From the NCBI RefSeq assembly GCF_002307355.1, contig NZ_CP017481.1, forward strand, positions 3,472,001 to 3,536,000: DNA of 64,000 bases. Direction: 5' to 3'. The stretch comes from Pectobacterium polaris. GTDB taxonomy: Bacteria; Pseudomonadota; Gammaproteobacteria; Enterobacterales; Enterobacteriaceae. The notes beneath the pieces are model-generated. The model was not told the origin of the DNA. It did no database searches and saw only the letters and a program-made list of their open reading frames with translations. How positions within the stretch are numbered: the first letter of the stretch is position 1; each line of letters begins with the position of its first letter. Below, piece after piece: positions 1 to 10,823 of this stretch. Position numbers and translations under genes: made by a program.

Positions 1-25
1 AAAAAGCCCGCTTAGTTAAGCGGGC
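1..25 (-). terminator. trp attenuator (Rho-independent terminator of the trp leader)
   Basis: Bases 6-14 and 17-25 form a perfect 9-bp GC-rich stem with a two-base loop. Read on the minus strand it runs into a T tract at bases 5-1 that continues off the window. It lies 38 bases beyond the stop of a Trp-Trp leader peptide, the position of the E. coli trp attenuator. trpE should start just left of the window. Confidence 0.88.
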
Positions 26-63
26 CTGGGAATATCTGCATGTGTGATAACAGCGATGCGTGA

Positions 64-126
64 TTAGTCCACCCGCGATAGGGAAGCGCGCCACCAACCA
101 TGTTTCATCATTTTCTGCGTTGCCAT
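64..126 (-). CDS. trpL: trp operon leader peptide TrpL
   Basis: This is a 20-residue reading frame on the minus strand containing tandem tryptophans in the motif HGWWRAS, close to GWWRTS of E. coli TrpL. Its translation sets whether the downstream attenuator hairpin forms, so scarcity of charged tRNA-Trp lets transcription enter trpE. I chose the ATG at 124-126 because GTGAG lies about nine bases upstream. Other in-frame ATGs lie at 130-135 and 106-111, so the N-terminus is uncertain. The peptide is followed by the attenuator at 1-25 and preceded by a TrpR operator. Confidence 0.85.
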   Translation of the reverse strand: MATQKMMKHGWWRASLSRVD

Positions 127-171
127 TATCATCATCTCACTGTTTATATACTGTCTGCGTACCGAGCTTGC

Positions 172-205
172 GTACTAGTTAACTGGTTCGGCGATAAAAT
201 GTCAA
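172..205 (-). promoter_or_regulatory. trp promoter with overlapping TrpR operator
   Basis: On the minus strand a perfect -35 TTGACA (205-200) is followed after 17 bp by TTAACT (182-177) as -10. The -10 lies inside the near-palindrome AACCAGTTAACTAGTAC, which closely matches the E. coli trp operator (AACTAGTTAACTAGTAC). TrpR bound with tryptophan would block polymerase here. The transcript would start near 170 and read trpL. Confidence 0.88.
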
Positions 206-303
206 CACCTTCAATATGATTATTTTATTACTCAGGGAAACGGCGGGCATTACCATTTGCTTCCTATTAATGGCATCATGCGGCCTTCGCATTATTCTTG
301 TTA

Positions 304-1188
304 ATGGATAGGCTTGTGCCAGAAGATTCTCAACCGATATCGTCATTTCCACTTTATGATTTGCATAGCCATACCACGGCATCTGATGGCCTTTTAACGC
401 CGACGGCGCTGGTCAGTCGGGCGGTAGACATGCGGGTGAGCGTGCTGGCCATTACCGATCACGACACGACGGCTGGACTTGACGAAGCGCAGAATGCGAT
501 TGCACAGCAGGGGTTGCCGCTGAGGTTGATTCCCGGCGTGGAGATCTCCACGCTGTGGGAAAATCATGAGATCCATATTGTCGGATTGGGGATGGATATT
601 GCACACCCAGCGTTAACGGGGTTGCTGCAACAGCAGGCAGCGTGTCGGCAGAGTCGGGCGGAACAGATTGCGGCTCGACTGCAAAAAAACCGTATTCCCG
701 ATGCGCTGGCTGGCGCACAGCGTCTGGCGACCGGAGGGCAGATTACACGTGCGCATTTTGCGCGTTATCTGATCGAACTGGGTATCGCGGCGAATATGAA
801 TCAGGTGTTCAAAAAATATCTGGCGAAAGGCAAAATCGGCTATGTGCCACCGCAGTGGTGCACCATTCCGCAAGCGATTGAGGCGATTCATCAATCCGGC
901 GGTGTGTCGGTGTTGGCGCATCCGGGGCGCTACGATTTGACAGCCAAATGGTTAAAGCGTCTATTAGCTACCTTCTCAGAAAGCGGCGGGATCGCGATGG
1001 AAGTGGCGCAATGCCAACAGGCACCGGATGAGCGTACGCAGCTGGGGCGCTATGCGCGCGACTTCAACCTAATGGCGTCGCAAGGATCGGATTTCCATCT
1101 GCCGTGCGCCTGGATTGAGCTGGGCCGCAAGCTGTGGCTACCTGCCGATGTCGAACCCGTTTGGCATCATCCCGTGTTGGTAGACTAG
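304..1188 (+). CDS. rnm: PHP-domain 5'-3' exoribonuclease Rnm (YciV/TrpH)
   Basis: The product is about 294 residues and aligns along its length with E. coli YciV, now called RNase AM, which trims 5' ends of rRNAs and degrades short oligonucleotides. PHP-fold metal motifs are visible: DLHSHTTASDG near the N-terminus, ITDHDT, HIVGLGMD and VLAHPGRY, with a late GSDFH. The gene is divergent from the trp operon as in E. coli. The start is uncertain: TTG 298, ATG 304 and GTG 316 are all in frame, and none has a strong ribosome-binding site. Confidence 0.92.
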   Translation: MDRLVPEDSQPISSFPLYDLHSHTTASDGLLTPTALVSRAVDMRVSVLAITDHDTTAGLDEAQNAIAQQGLPLRLIPGVEISTLWENHEIHIVGLGMDIAHPALTGLLQQQAACRQSRAEQIAARLQKNRIPDALAGAQRLATGGQITRAHFARYLIELGIAANMNQVFKKYLAKGKIGYVPPQWCTIPQAIEAIHQSGGVSVLAHPGRYDLTAKWLKRLLATFSESGGIAMEVAQCQQAPDERTQLGRYARDFNLMASQGSDFHLPCAWIELGRKLWLPADVEPVWHHPVLVD

Positions 1189-1357
1189 CGGTGCATAGCC
1201 GTGTTGATGCCATGTCGTTCTTTTTGAAATAACAAATTCATGGAATAACAATCTTTTACCATCAACACGTTCTATAATAATCCTATTACACTATTTGCAC
1301 GATGAAGCGGGTTGGAATGCACAACGCCGCGAAATGTCAGACGTACGAGGTAGGGTC

Positions 1358-1978
1358 ATGAGCCAGTTTTTCTATATTCACCCACAGAATCCACAGCCGC
1401 GATTGATCAATCAGTCGGTGGAATTTTTGCATAAAGGTGGGGTGATTGTTTATCCAACGGATTCCGGTTACGCGTTGGGCTGTATGTTGGGCGAAAAGAA
1501 CGCGCTGGAACGCATCTGCCGGATTCGCGATCTTGGGAGCGATCATAACTTCACGTTGATGTGTCGCGATCTGTCCGAACTGTCGACATATGCCCATGTT
1601 GATAACTCGGCTTTCCGGTTGATTAAAAATAATACGCCGGGTAATTACACGTTTATTCTGAAAGCGACGAAAGAGGTGCCTCGCCGCTTAATGAATGAAA
1701 AGCGTAAAACCATCGGCCTGCGCGTGCCGTCTAATCCTATCGCACTGGAGTTGCTGGCCGCGCTGAATGAACCGCTGATGTCGACCACGCTGATGTTGCC
1801 GGGAAATGATTTTGCCGAATCCGATCCCGAAGAAATTCAGGACAGATTGGGAAAACTGGTGGATTTGATAATTCACGGTGGCTCACTGGGTCAACAGCCG
1901 ACGACGGTTATCGACTTGACCGAATCCGTGCCGCGCGTCGCCCGTGAAGGCACCGGTGATGTCACGCCGTTCCTATAA
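1358..1978 (+). CDS. yciO: YciO, TsaC/Sua5-like threonylcarbamoyl-AMP synthase family protein
   Basis: The 206-residue product matches E. coli YciO in length and sequence, with the YrdC/Sua5 fold signature VIVYPTDSGYALGC near residue 30. The fold binds ATP and RNA. TsaC makes threonylcarbamoyl-AMP for tRNA t6A37, but the exact role of YciO is less settled. I chose the ATG at 1358 because GAGGTAGGG precedes it and the protein then begins MSQFFYIHP as in E. coli. A longer in-frame reading from 1295 exists but is unlikely. The order rnm-yciO-rluB is conserved. Confidence 0.92.
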   Translation: MSQFFYIHPQNPQPRLINQSVEFLHKGGVIVYPTDSGYALGCMLGEKNALERICRIRDLGSDHNFTLMCRDLSELSTYAHVDNSAFRLIKNNTPGNYTFILKATKEVPRRLMNEKRKTIGLRVPSNPIALELLAALNEPLMSTTLMLPGNDFAESDPEEIQDRLGKLVDLIIHGGSLGQQPTTVIDLTESVPRVAREGTGDVTPFL

Positions 1979-2012
1979 GTGCAGCGACGAGCGGTAACAA
2001 TGGGAATACAAA

Positions 2013-2045
2013 TGGCGCGAAGATCGGTATAATCGCGCCAGTTTT
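2013..2045 (+). terminator. possible terminator downstream of yciO
   Basis: GGCGCGA and TCGCGCC form a 7-bp stem around a 12-base loop and are followed by AGTTTTT. The loop contains TATAAT (2028-2033), so this may instead be part of the rluB promoter, although no good -35 was seen. Confidence 0.4.
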
Positions 2046-2156
2046 TAATACGACGAACGATTTTTACGTACACACTATTTTTACGTAACGTGCTGAATTT
2101 TATCAGCAGTTATGACTCCCCCCGACGCCTGGGAAGGCGACACTAGAGGTTGCTCA

Positions 2157-3041
2157 ATGAGCGAAAAGTTACAAAAAGTTCTGGCGCGTGCCGGACATGG
2201 CTCACGCCGCGAAGTTGAAGTTATCATTCAGGCTGGACGCGTCAGCGTTGACGGTAAGATTGCCACTCTGGGCGATCGCGTTGAAGTGACGAAAGCCACC
2301 AAAATCCGTATCGATGGTCATGTGGTTACCGTTAAGGAAACCGAAGAGTCCGTGTGCCGCGTACTGATGTACTATAAACCGGAAGGTGAGTTGTGCACCC
2401 GTAACGATCCTGATGGCCGCCCGACGGTCTTTGACCGTCTGCCAAAAATTCAGGGCTCTCGCTGGGTTGCAGTAGGGCGTCTGGATGTCAACACTTCCGG
2501 TCTGCTGCTGTTCACGACCGATGGTGAGTTAGCCAATCGCCTGATGCACCCAAGCCGTGAAGTTGAGCGCGAATATGCCGTGCGTGTCTTCGGTGTTGTT
2601 GACGACGAAAAGATCAAACAGCTGAGTAAAGGTGTACAGCTGGAAGACGGCCCTGCATCATTCCGCACTATCCGCTATCAGGGCGGTGAAGGTCTGAACC
2701 AGTGGTATAACGTGACGCTGACCGAAGGGCGCAACCGTGAAGTTCGCCGTCTGTGGGAAGCGGTTGGCGTGCAGGTTAGCCGCCTGATTCGCGTGCGCTA
2801 CGGCGACATTTCGTTGCCGAAAGGTATTCCGCGCGGTGGCTGGACAGAAATGCCGTTGGAACAATTGAACTATCTGCGTGAATTAGTGCAGCTTCCGGCA
2901 GAAACGGTATCGAAACTACCGGTTGAGCGTGAGCGCCGTCGGGTGAAAGCGAACCAAATCCGTCGTGCAGTAAAACGTCACAGCCAGCTCAACAGTGCTC
3001 CGGCGCGCCGTACCTCGCCAAAGTCGAAGCGCAACGGTTAA
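2157..3041 (+). CDS. rluB: 23S rRNA pseudouridine(2605) synthase RluB
   Basis: The 294-residue product closely matches E. coli RluB. An N-terminal S4 RNA-binding domain ([17 protein letters not shown]) is followed by the RsuA/RluB/E/F catalytic domain. The catalytic Asp lies in the motif [17 protein letters not shown] near residue 110. It converts U2605 of 23S rRNA to pseudouridine. The C-terminal tail is basic and disordered-looking, also typical. The ATG at 2157 follows AGAGGT and gives the conserved MSEKLQK start. A hairpin with GGGCAGC arms lies at 3064-3081 after the stop, with no clear T tract. Confidence 0.95.
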   Translation: MSEKLQKVLARAGHGSRREVEVIIQAGRVSVDGKIATLGDRVEVTKATKIRIDGHVVTVKETEESVCRVLMYYKPEGELCTRNDPDGRPTVFDRLPKIQGSRWVAVGRLDVNTSGLLLFTTDGELANRLMHPSREVEREYAVRVFGVVDDEKIKQLSKGVQLEDGPASFRTIRYQGGEGLNQWYNVTLTEGRNREVRRLWEAVGVQVSRLIRVRYGDISLPKGIPRGGWTEMPLEQLNYLRELVQLPAETVSKLPVERERRRVKANQIRRAVKRHSQLNSAPARRTSPKSKRNG

Positions 3042-3247
3042 TATCGTTATTCCTACGCTTCACGGGCAGCCTTCGCTGCCCGAATAGGTTGTTATTTACC
3101 GAATGAAAACGGGCGTAACGGAATAGAAGAGTAAAGCGTTTGCGCCAGGGATGGCGCAATCCGAGCTTACATGGACGTACTTGCAGCGTCTTTACGATCT
3201 ATCCGTTACTCCCGCGCACCGGCCTTTGTCAGCAATAAGGCTAACGA

Positions 3248-3838
3248 CTACCAGTCAATGCCTTGCTGTGCCTGAATCCCGTTATCAAACGCGTGTTTTA
3301 CTGGACGCATTTCCGTCACAGTATCGGCCATTTCCAACAAATCACGATGGCAACCTCGTCCGGTAATAATGACCGTCTGCCCGGCAGGACGCTGTTTCAA
3401 TGCGGTGACAACGTCACTTAAATCCAGATAATCATAGCTAATCATATACGTCAGTTCATCCAACACGACGAGGTCGAGCTGTGGATCGGCCAACATGCGT
3501 TTGCCATGCTGCCAGACGTGCTGTGCCGCTTCGGTATCCGTCTGGCGATTCTGTGTATCCCAGGTAAAGCCCGTCGCCATGACTTGAAATTCCACGCCGT
3601 GTTGTTGCAGCAGGTTCTTCTCACCGTTTGGCCATTCGCCTTTAATAAACTGGATCACGCCTGCCCGTAATCCGTGGCCTATCGCTCGCGTGACGGTACC
3701 AAACGCCGCCGTGGTTTTTCCTTTCCCGTTACCGGTGAAGACGATCAGGATACCGCGCGTTTCATTTGCGGCGGCAATGCGGGCGTCGACCTTTTCTTTC
3801 AGGCGCTGTTGGCGTTGCTGGTGGCGTTCATCGCTCAT
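3248..3838 (-). CDS. btuR: Cob(I)yrinic acid a,c-diamide adenosyltransferase (CobA/BtuR)
   Basis: The 196-residue product has the same length as E. coli BtuR and near-identical motifs. The P-loop GNGKGKTTAAFG lies near residue 36, followed by QFIKGEWPNGE, MATGFTWDTQ and LDELTYM. It transfers the adenosyl group of ATP to cob(I)alamin or precursors in the cytoplasm, for B12 salvage or synthesis. It is transcribed with yciK, 18 bp upstream, as in E. coli. Confidence 0.95.
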   Translation of the reverse strand: MSDERHQQRQQRLKEKVDARIAAANETRGILIVFTGNGKGKTTAAFGTVTRAIGHGLRAGVIQFIKGEWPNGEKNLLQQHGVEFQVMATGFTWDTQNRQTDTEAAQHVWQHGKRMLADPQLDLVVLDELTYMISYDYLDLSDVVTALKQRPAGQTVIITGRGCHRDLLEMADTVTEMRPVKHAFDNGIQAQQGIDW

Positions 3839-3856
3839 CGTGCGTGTTCTTCTCTA

Positions 3857-4618
3857 TTATTCGGCTGGACCGGCTTTTCTGCCCGGCTGCGCGTCAAAAC
3901 TCATCCCCGTCTTGCGGCGACTGTCATCGCCCATTAGGTAGAGATACAGCGGCATAATATCTGCTGGCGTTTTCAGTCTCATCGGATCTTCATTGGGGAA
4001 GGCCGATGCACGCATTCCCGTACGTGTTCCGCCAGGGTTGATGCAGTTCACGCGCAGATTTTGTGAATGGTATTCTTCGGCCAGCACTTGCATCAAGCCT
4101 TCTGTCGCGAACTTGGATACGGAATAGGCTCCCCAGCCGGCGCGACCTTCGCGGCCCACGCTGGAACTGGTGAAAACCAGAGAGGAGCAAGGCGATTTCA
4201 ATAATAGAGGCAGCAGCGCCTGTGTCAGCATAAAGGTTGCGTTGACGTTGACCTGCATAACCTGATGCCAGATTTCCGGCGTTTGCTGTGTGATAGGGGC
4301 AATTTCCCCGAGTAATCCGGCGTTGTGGAGAACCCCATCCAGATGCGGCACAACCTGCGCCAGTTCGTCAGCCAGTTGAAAGCACTGCGCGGAGGATAAA
4401 GCCAGCATATCGCAAACAACAACATGCGCTGGCGTACCGTGATCCTGCTCGATCTGCTGTTTAACCGACTGAAGTTTACTTTCTGTCCGCCCTAATAAGA
4501 TGACGTGTGCGCCGTAGCGGGCGTAGGTCAGCGCAGCTTCCCGACCGATGCCGTCGCCCGCACCGGTGACCAGAATGATGCGGTTTTGCAGTAAATCGAT
4601 TTTAGGTTGGTAATGCAC
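3857..4618 (-). CDS. yciK: Short-chain dehydrogenase YciK
   Basis: The 253-residue product is orthologous to E. coli YciK. It is a classical SDR with the nucleotide-binding glycine motif GAGDGIG near residue 20, NAG in the fourth strand, and the catalytic YxxxK in WGAYSVSKFA. The physiological substrate is not established. It starts at GTG (4616-4618), preceded by AAGAGGAATTC, and gives the conserved MHYQPKID N-terminus. It forms a pair with btuR. Confidence 0.93.
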   Translation of the reverse strand: MHYQPKIDLLQNRIILVTGAGDGIGREAALTYARYGAHVILLGRTESKLQSVKQQIEQDHGTPAHVVVCDMLALSSAQCFQLADELAQVVPHLDGVLHNAGLLGEIAPITQQTPEIWHQVMQVNVNATFMLTQALLPLLLKSPCSSLVFTSSSVGREGRAGWGAYSVSKFATEGLMQVLAEEYHSQNLRVNCINPGGTRTGMRASAFPNEDPMRLKTPADIMPLYLYLMGDDSRRKTGMSFDAQPGRKAGPAE

Positions 4619-4974
4619 AATGAATTCCTCTTGCCGTGGCGCAAAACAGCCACGCTTCAGATAATAGACCTGCCATCGCGTGTCGGCACGACGATATGCG
4701 TCAGTCGTGCCGCTCGGAACGTCAGATAACGGCGCATCCGGGCAGGGTGAATGGGGGTGTTATGCCTCAAATATCGTATGTTTTCAATGAGACTGCCTCT
4801 ATTTATCCCCGTGCTGTTGTAAAAAGCAGCAACAGGCGTAAAAACCGCAGGAATAACATCGCCATATTGCGTGCCATCAGTTAGGTTATAGGAAGGGAAT
4901 GGCGCACGACGTCAACGCCATGGTTGGTGAGTAAACCAACATTAATTAATACGCAGTCAATGAGGACGGTGTTT
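4619..4974. other. Intergenic region between divergent yciK and sohB
   Basis: These 356 bp hold no convincing gene. The long open frame on the plus strand has no family resemblance and no ribosome-binding site. The stretch should contain the promoters of yciK and sohB, but none stood out. A KOPS-type octamer lies at 4740-4747. Confidence 0.5.
4740..4747 (+). other. KOPS motif (GGGCAGGG)
   Basis: The octamer fits GGGNAGGG, the FtsK orienting polar sequence that directs the FtsK translocase toward dif. It reads on the plus strand and so points rightward, toward the dif site at 62262. Confidence 0.6.
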
Positions 4975-6021
4975 GTGGAATTACTTTCTCTGTACGGTTT
5001 ATTCCTGGCTAAGGTACTCACCATCGTGGTGGCTATTGGTGCGTTAGTTGTTCTGGCATTTGGGATGACGCAGCGTAAGCGCCCACATAAAGGTGAGTTG
5101 CAGGTCACGAATCTGGGTGAACAATATCAGGAAATGCAGCGCGAAATGCAGACTGCCTGTATGAGCGACACCGAGCGTAAGCTGTTATCGAAACAAGAAA
5201 AGAAGAAAGAAAAAGAAACCGCGAAGCAAGATAAACAGCGCGCCAAACGTGGCGAAGAGAAAAATGTTAAGCCGTGCCTGTACGTGCTTGATTTCAACGG
5301 CAGTATGGATGCGGGCGAAGTCAGTTCGCTGCGTGAAGAGATCTCCGCCGTGCTCGCTGTGGCGAAACCGAAAGATGAGGTATTGCTGCGTCTGGAAAGC
5401 CCTGGCGGTGTAGTGCACGGTTATGGGTTGGCGGCCTCGCAATTGCAACGTTTACGTCAGGGCGGCGTACGCTTGACGGTTTCCGTAGATAAAGTGGCTG
5501 CCAGCGGCGGATATATGATGGCCTGTGTGGCTGACCGCATCGTAGCGGCACCGTTTGCGATTGTCGGGTCTATTGGTGTTGTGGCGCAAATCCCCAATTT
5601 CCACCGTTTGCTGAAAAACAAAGACATTGATGTTGAGCTGCACACCGCGGGTGAATTCAAACGTACGCTGACGCTGTTTGGTGAGAATACTGAACAAGGC
5701 CGTGAGAAATTCCGCGAAGATCTGAATGTCACACACACGCTGTTTAAGGATTTTGTACAGCAGATGCGTCCTTCGCTGGATATTGATTCGGTAGCGACGG
5801 GAGAGCACTGGTTTGGTACTCAGGCGAAAGATCTGGGGTTAATTGACGCTATCGGCACCAGTGACGATCTGCTGATTGCTGAAATGGCCAACCATGAAGT
5901 CTTAAGCGTTCGCTATACGCGGCGTAAACGCCTGCTGGATCGTCTGACGGGCAGCGCAGGTGATACCGCAGAACGACTGATGCTGCGCTGGTGGCAACGT
6001 GGTTCAAAGCCCCTGCTGTAA
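4975..6021 (+). CDS. sohB: Inner-membrane peptidase SohB, S49 family
   Basis: The 348-residue product matches E. coli SohB (349 residues). An N-terminal membrane segment (about residues 5-28) is followed by a lysine-rich linker and the S49 protease domain, with the nucleophile serine probably in KVAASGGYMMACVAD. In E. coli, extra copies of sohB suppress loss of the periplasmic protease DegP. I chose the GTG at 4975, after TGAGGA, because the protein then aligns with MELLSEYGLFLAK. An upstream in-frame ATG would add 17 unmatched residues. Confidence 0.93.
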   Translation: MELLSLYGLFLAKVLTIVVAIGALVVLAFGMTQRKRPHKGELQVTNLGEQYQEMQREMQTACMSDTERKLLSKQEKKKEKETAKQDKQRAKRGEEKNVKPCLYVLDFNGSMDAGEVSSLREEISAVLAVAKPKDEVLLRLESPGGVVHGYGLAASQLQRLRQGGVRLTVSVDKVAASGGYMMACVADRIVAAPFAIVGSIGVVAQIPNFHRLLKNKDIDVELHTAGEFKRTLTLFGENTEQGREKFREDLNVTHTLFKDFVQQMRPSLDIDSVATGEHWFGTQAKDLGLIDAIGTSDDLLIAEMANHEVLSVRYTRRKRLLDRLTGSAGDTAERLMLRWWQRGSKPLL

Positions 6022-6050
6022 TTGCTAAAATATTAAGCCGTACACAATCA

Positions 6051-6081
6051 AATGCCCGCGAATTTGCGGGCATTCGTTTTT
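6051..6081 (+). terminator. Rho-independent terminator after sohB
   Basis: AATGCCCGC and GCGGGCATT form a 9-bp stem (6051-6059 and 6066-6074) followed by CGTTTTT. It sits between the convergent sohB and yciN genes. Confidence 0.85.
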
Positions 6082-6096
6082 AATCGATCAAGCTAT

Positions 6097-6366
6097 TTAA
6101 TCGATCAGGTCGTATTTTTCGGATAAAATATGCGCAAGATGCTTGAACATGTTAAATACCGCGGTGCTTTTTAAGGTCGGTATTCCGTTCTCATCGAGAA
6201 AAAACTCACCGCGAAAAACCAGCACGCCGTTTTTTTGTTCTACGCTATCAGCGACCATGCCATGCAAATAATCATCGTGATGTTTAATGATGTCATTGGC
6301 TTCAATTAATAAGCTCTGGCGGTCAATAGGACGCTTTTCTTCGTTAACCTGATGTTCAGGTGACAT
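6097..6366 (-). CDS. yciN: YciN family protein (DUF2498)
   Basis: The 89-residue product aligns with E. coli YciN (83 residues), sharing IDR..LL.EAN.II, NGVLVF.G and the C-terminal [18 protein letters not shown]. Its function is unknown. It is a small soluble protein with no signal peptide. I chose the ATG at 6364-6366 because AGGAG precedes it. A longer in-frame reading to 6411 adds unmatched residues. It is divergent from topA. Confidence 0.92.
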   Translation of the reverse strand: MSPEHQVNEEKRPIDRQSLLIEANDIIKHHDDYLHGMVADSVEQKNGVLVFRGEFFLDENGIPTLKSTAVFNMFKHLAHILSEKYDLID

Positions 6367-6735
6367 GATTGTTACTCCTGTACTCACCCTTGAAAAAAGG
6401 GGGCGTTGCACTATATCAATAAGGCTATTTCTAAAATCAACACAGCGATTTCAAAACGCAATGCGGTTATTTCAAAAGTCGCACCAAGAGAAAGGGTACT
6501 GCGATACGGTTTCAGGGTAAAGCGTAGATTATGATGCAAAGGGACTACATTTTAGGTGCTTACCTGCCGATATTCAGTGTGGTAGGAAGCGGATAAAACA
6601 GAGTTTCCATGCTAATTAGGTTGCGTGGCAATATTTATCAGGTAGAGTGTGGGATTTTGCGCAGTCAGTAGAATCCGCTCTGGATGCCCCGAAAAATATC
6701 TGATTTTCAGAAGAATTCAGCAGGTAATAGTACAT
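6367..6735. other. Intergenic region between yciN and topA
   Basis: These 369 bp separate divergent yciN and topA and hold no recognisable gene. They must carry the topA promoters, which in E. coli are several and supercoiling-sensitive. I could not assign -35/-10 pairs with confidence. Confidence 0.45.
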
Positions 6736-9336
6736 ATGGGTAAAGCTCTCGTTATCGTCGAGTCCCCGGCAAAAGCCAAAACGATCAATAAGTATTTAGG
6801 CAATGACTACGTGGTTAAATCCAGCGTCGGTCATGTGCGCGATTTGCCGACGAGTGGCTCAGTCAGTAAAAAGAGCGCGGACTCAACGACTAAAGATAAA
6901 ACGAAAAAGAAAGTCAAAAAGGATGAGAAATCCGCGCTAGTTAATCGTATGGGCGTCGACCCTTATCATGGCTGGAAAGCCAACTACGAAATACTGCCGG
7001 GTAAGGAGAAGGTTGTCTCCGAATTAAAAACACTGGCGGAAAATGCTGACCACATCTATCTCGCAACCGACCTTGACCGCGAAGGGGAAGCCATTGCCTG
7101 GCACCTGCGGGAAATCATTGGTGGTGACGATCAGCGTTTCAGCCGCGTGGTGTTTAACGAAATCACGAAAAATGCCATTAAACAGGCGTTTGAAAAACCA
7201 GACACGTTGAATATTGACCGCGTGAATGCCCAGCAGGCACGTCGATTTATGGATCGCGTGGTGGGTTACATGGTTTCTCCGCTGCTGTGGAAAAAAATCG
7301 CCCGTGGCCTGTCCGCTGGACGCGTACAGTCGGTTGCGGTACGCCTGATTGTCGATCGCGAGCGTGAAATCAAAGCGTTCGTGCCGGAAGAATATTGGGA
7401 ACTGCACGCTGATTTGCTGGCAGGCAGCGATATTCAACTGCAAATGCAGGTGACGCATCACAACGGCAAGCCGTTTAAACCGGTTAATAAAGAACAAACG
7501 CATGCGGCGGTCAGCCTGCTTGAGAACGCGCGCTATGTGGTTGCCGATCGTGAAGATAAGCCGACCAGCAGCAAGCCAGGCGCGCCGTTCATCACCTCCA
7601 CGCTGCAACAGGCTGCCAGTACGCGCCTTGGCTTCGGCGTGAAAAAGACCATGATGATGGCGCAGCGTCTGTACGAAGCGGGCTACATTACCTACATGCG
7701 TACCGACTCAACGAACCTCAGTCAGGATGCCTTGACGATGGTACGTGGCTATATTGGCGAAGAGTTCGGCAAGCGCTATCTGCCGGAGTCTGCGAACCTT
7801 TACAGCAGCAAAGAAAACTCGCAGGAAGCGCACGAAGCGATTCGTCCTTCCGATGTCGGCGTGTTAGCTGACAACCTGAAAGATATGGAAGCCGATGCGC
7901 AGAAGCTGTATCAGCTGATTTGGCGTCAGTTCGTTGCATGCCAAATGACGCCAGCACAATACGATTCCACCACGTTAATCGTGGAAGCTGCCGATTATCA
8001 GCTGCGTGCCAAAGGCCGTACGCTACGCTTCGATGGCTGGACGAAAGTCATGCCTGCGCTGCGTAAAAATGATGAAGACCGCACGTTGCCGACCGTGGCG
8101 GTGGGCGAAGCGCTGTCGCTGCAGAAACTGCTGCCAGGGCAACACTTCACTAAACCACCTGCACGTTACAGCGATGCTTCTCTGGTTAAAGAGCTGGAAA
8201 AACGCGGGATTGGTCGTCCGTCTACCTACGCATCTATTATTTCAACCATCCAGGATCGCGGCTATGTCCGAGCGGAAAATCGCCGTTTCTACGCCGAGAA
8301 AATGGGTGAAATCGTTACCGATCGACTGGAAGAGAACTTCCGCGAACTGATGAATTACGATTTCACCGCACGGATGGAAAGCCGCCTCGATCAGGTCGCC
8401 AATAATCAGGCGGAATGGAAAGCGGTACTGGATGAGTTCTTCAACGAATTTAGCCAGCAGTTGGAAAAAGCAGAGCAGGATCCTGAAGAAGGCGGCATGC
8501 GCCCCAATGCGATGGTATTAACCAGCATTGACTGCCCAACTTGCTCTCGTCAAATGGGTATCCGTACTGCCAGTACTGGGGTGTTCCTGGGCTGTTCCGG
8601 CTATGCACTGCCGCCGAAAGAGCGCTGTAAGACCACGATCAACCTGATACCGGAAACGGAAGTGCTGAACGTGTTGGAAGGCGACGATGCCGAAACCAAC
8701 GCGCTGCGTGCTCGTCGTCGCTGCGAAAAATGCGGTACGGCGATGGACAGCTACCTGATTGATAATCAGCGCAAGCTGCACGTTTGCGGGAATAACCCAG
8801 CCTGTGACGGATATGAGATCGAAGCCGGTGAGTTCCGCATCAAAGGCTACGATGGGCCGATTGTTGAGTGCGAGAAATGTGGCTCTGAGATGCACCTCAA
8901 AATGGGTCGCTTCGGTAAATACATGGCGTGCACTGGCGAGACGTGTAGTAACACGCGTAAGATCCTGCGTAATGGCGATGTTGCGCCACCGAAAGAAGAT
9001 CCGGTGCCATTGCCTGAGCTGGCTTGCGAGAAGTCTGATGCCTATTTCGTATTACGTGATGGCGCAGCAGGGGTTTTCCTTGCCGCTAATACGTTCCCGA
9101 AATCTCGCGAAACGCGGGCACCGCTGGTAGAAGAACTGGTGCGATTCAAGGATCGTTTACCGGAAAAACTGCGCTATCTGGCCGATGCTCCTGTGGCTGA
9201 TAAAGACGGCAACAAAACGCAGGTGCGTTTCAGCCGTAAGACCAAACAGCAATATGTCTCGTCAGAGAAAGACGGCAAGGCAACGGGCTGGTCAGCGTTT
9301 TACATTGATGGCAAATGGGTTGAAGGGAAGAAGTAA
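6736..9336 (+). CDS. topA: DNA topoisomerase I (type IA)
   Basis: The 866-residue product is essentially full-length against E. coli TopA (865 residues). The N-terminal Toprim domain has [13 protein letters not shown] and the acidic [12 protein letters not shown]. The catalytic tyrosine lies in [10 protein letters not shown] near residue 320. Four-cysteine zinc motifs follow in the C-terminal third, then basic zinc-ribbon-like repeats. It relaxes negative supercoils. The ATG at 6736 gives the invariant MGKALVIVE; the frame remains open upstream to 6649. It is followed by cysB as in E. coli. Confidence 0.97.
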   Translation: MGKALVIVESPAKAKTINKYLGNDYVVKSSVGHVRDLPTSGSVSKKSADSTTKDKTKKKVKKDEKSALVNRMGVDPYHGWKANYEILPGKEKVVSELKTLAENADHIYLATDLDREGEAIAWHLREIIGGDDQRFSRVVFNEITKNAIKQAFEKPDTLNIDRVNAQQARRFMDRVVGYMVSPLLWKKIARGLSAGRVQSVAVRLIVDREREIKAFVPEEYWELHADLLAGSDIQLQMQVTHHNGKPFKPVNKEQTHAAVSLLENARYVVADREDKPTSSKPGAPFITSTLQQAASTRLGFGVKKTMMMAQRLYEAGYITYMRTDSTNLSQDALTMVRGYIGEEFGKRYLPESANLYSSKENSQEAHEAIRPSDVGVLADNLKDMEADAQKLYQLIWRQFVACQMTPAQYDSTTLIVEAADYQLRAKGRTLRFDGWTKVMPALRKNDEDRTLPTVAVGEALSLQKLLPGQHFTKPPARYSDASLVKELEKRGIGRPSTYASIISTIQDRGYVRAENRRFYAEKMGEIVTDRLEENFRELMNYDFTARMESRLDQVANNQAEWKAVLDEFFNEFSQQLEKAEQDPEEGGMRPNAMVLTSIDCPTCSRQMGIRTASTGVFLGCSGYALPPKERCKTTINLIPETEVLNVLEGDDAETNALRARRRCEKCGTAMDSYLIDNQRKLHVCGNNPACDGYEIEAGEFRIKGYDGPIVECEKCGSEMHLKMGRFGKYMACTGETCSNTRKILRNGDVAPPKEDPVPLPELACEKSDAYFVLRDGAAGVFLAANTFPKSRETRAPLVEELVRFKDRLPEKLRYLADAPVADKDGNKTQVRFSRKTKQQYVSSEKDGKATGWSAFYIDGKWVEGKK

Positions 9337-10691
<1,355 letters not shown>

Positions 10692-10719
10692 GCATCATTC
10701 AGGACGGATCAACCAGCGT

Positions 10720-10748
10720 AAAAAAAGCCAGACACTGTCTGGCTTTTT
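10720..10748 (+). terminator. Terminator between convergent cysB and dtpA
   Basis: AAAAAAGCCAGACA and TGTCTGGCTTTTT form a stem flanked by A and T runs, so it can work in both directions for the two convergent genes. Confidence 0.92.
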
Positions 10749-10823
10749 ATCATCTGGCTATCATCTAACGCTTCACCAGTAACACGTCATACCGTCATGT
10801 GTGTGACGTGTTCCGGTGAGTTA

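Noticed and set aside
4636..4884. Plus-strand open frame between yciK and sohB
   Set aside because: There is no ribosome-binding site or similarity, and the composition is not coding-like.
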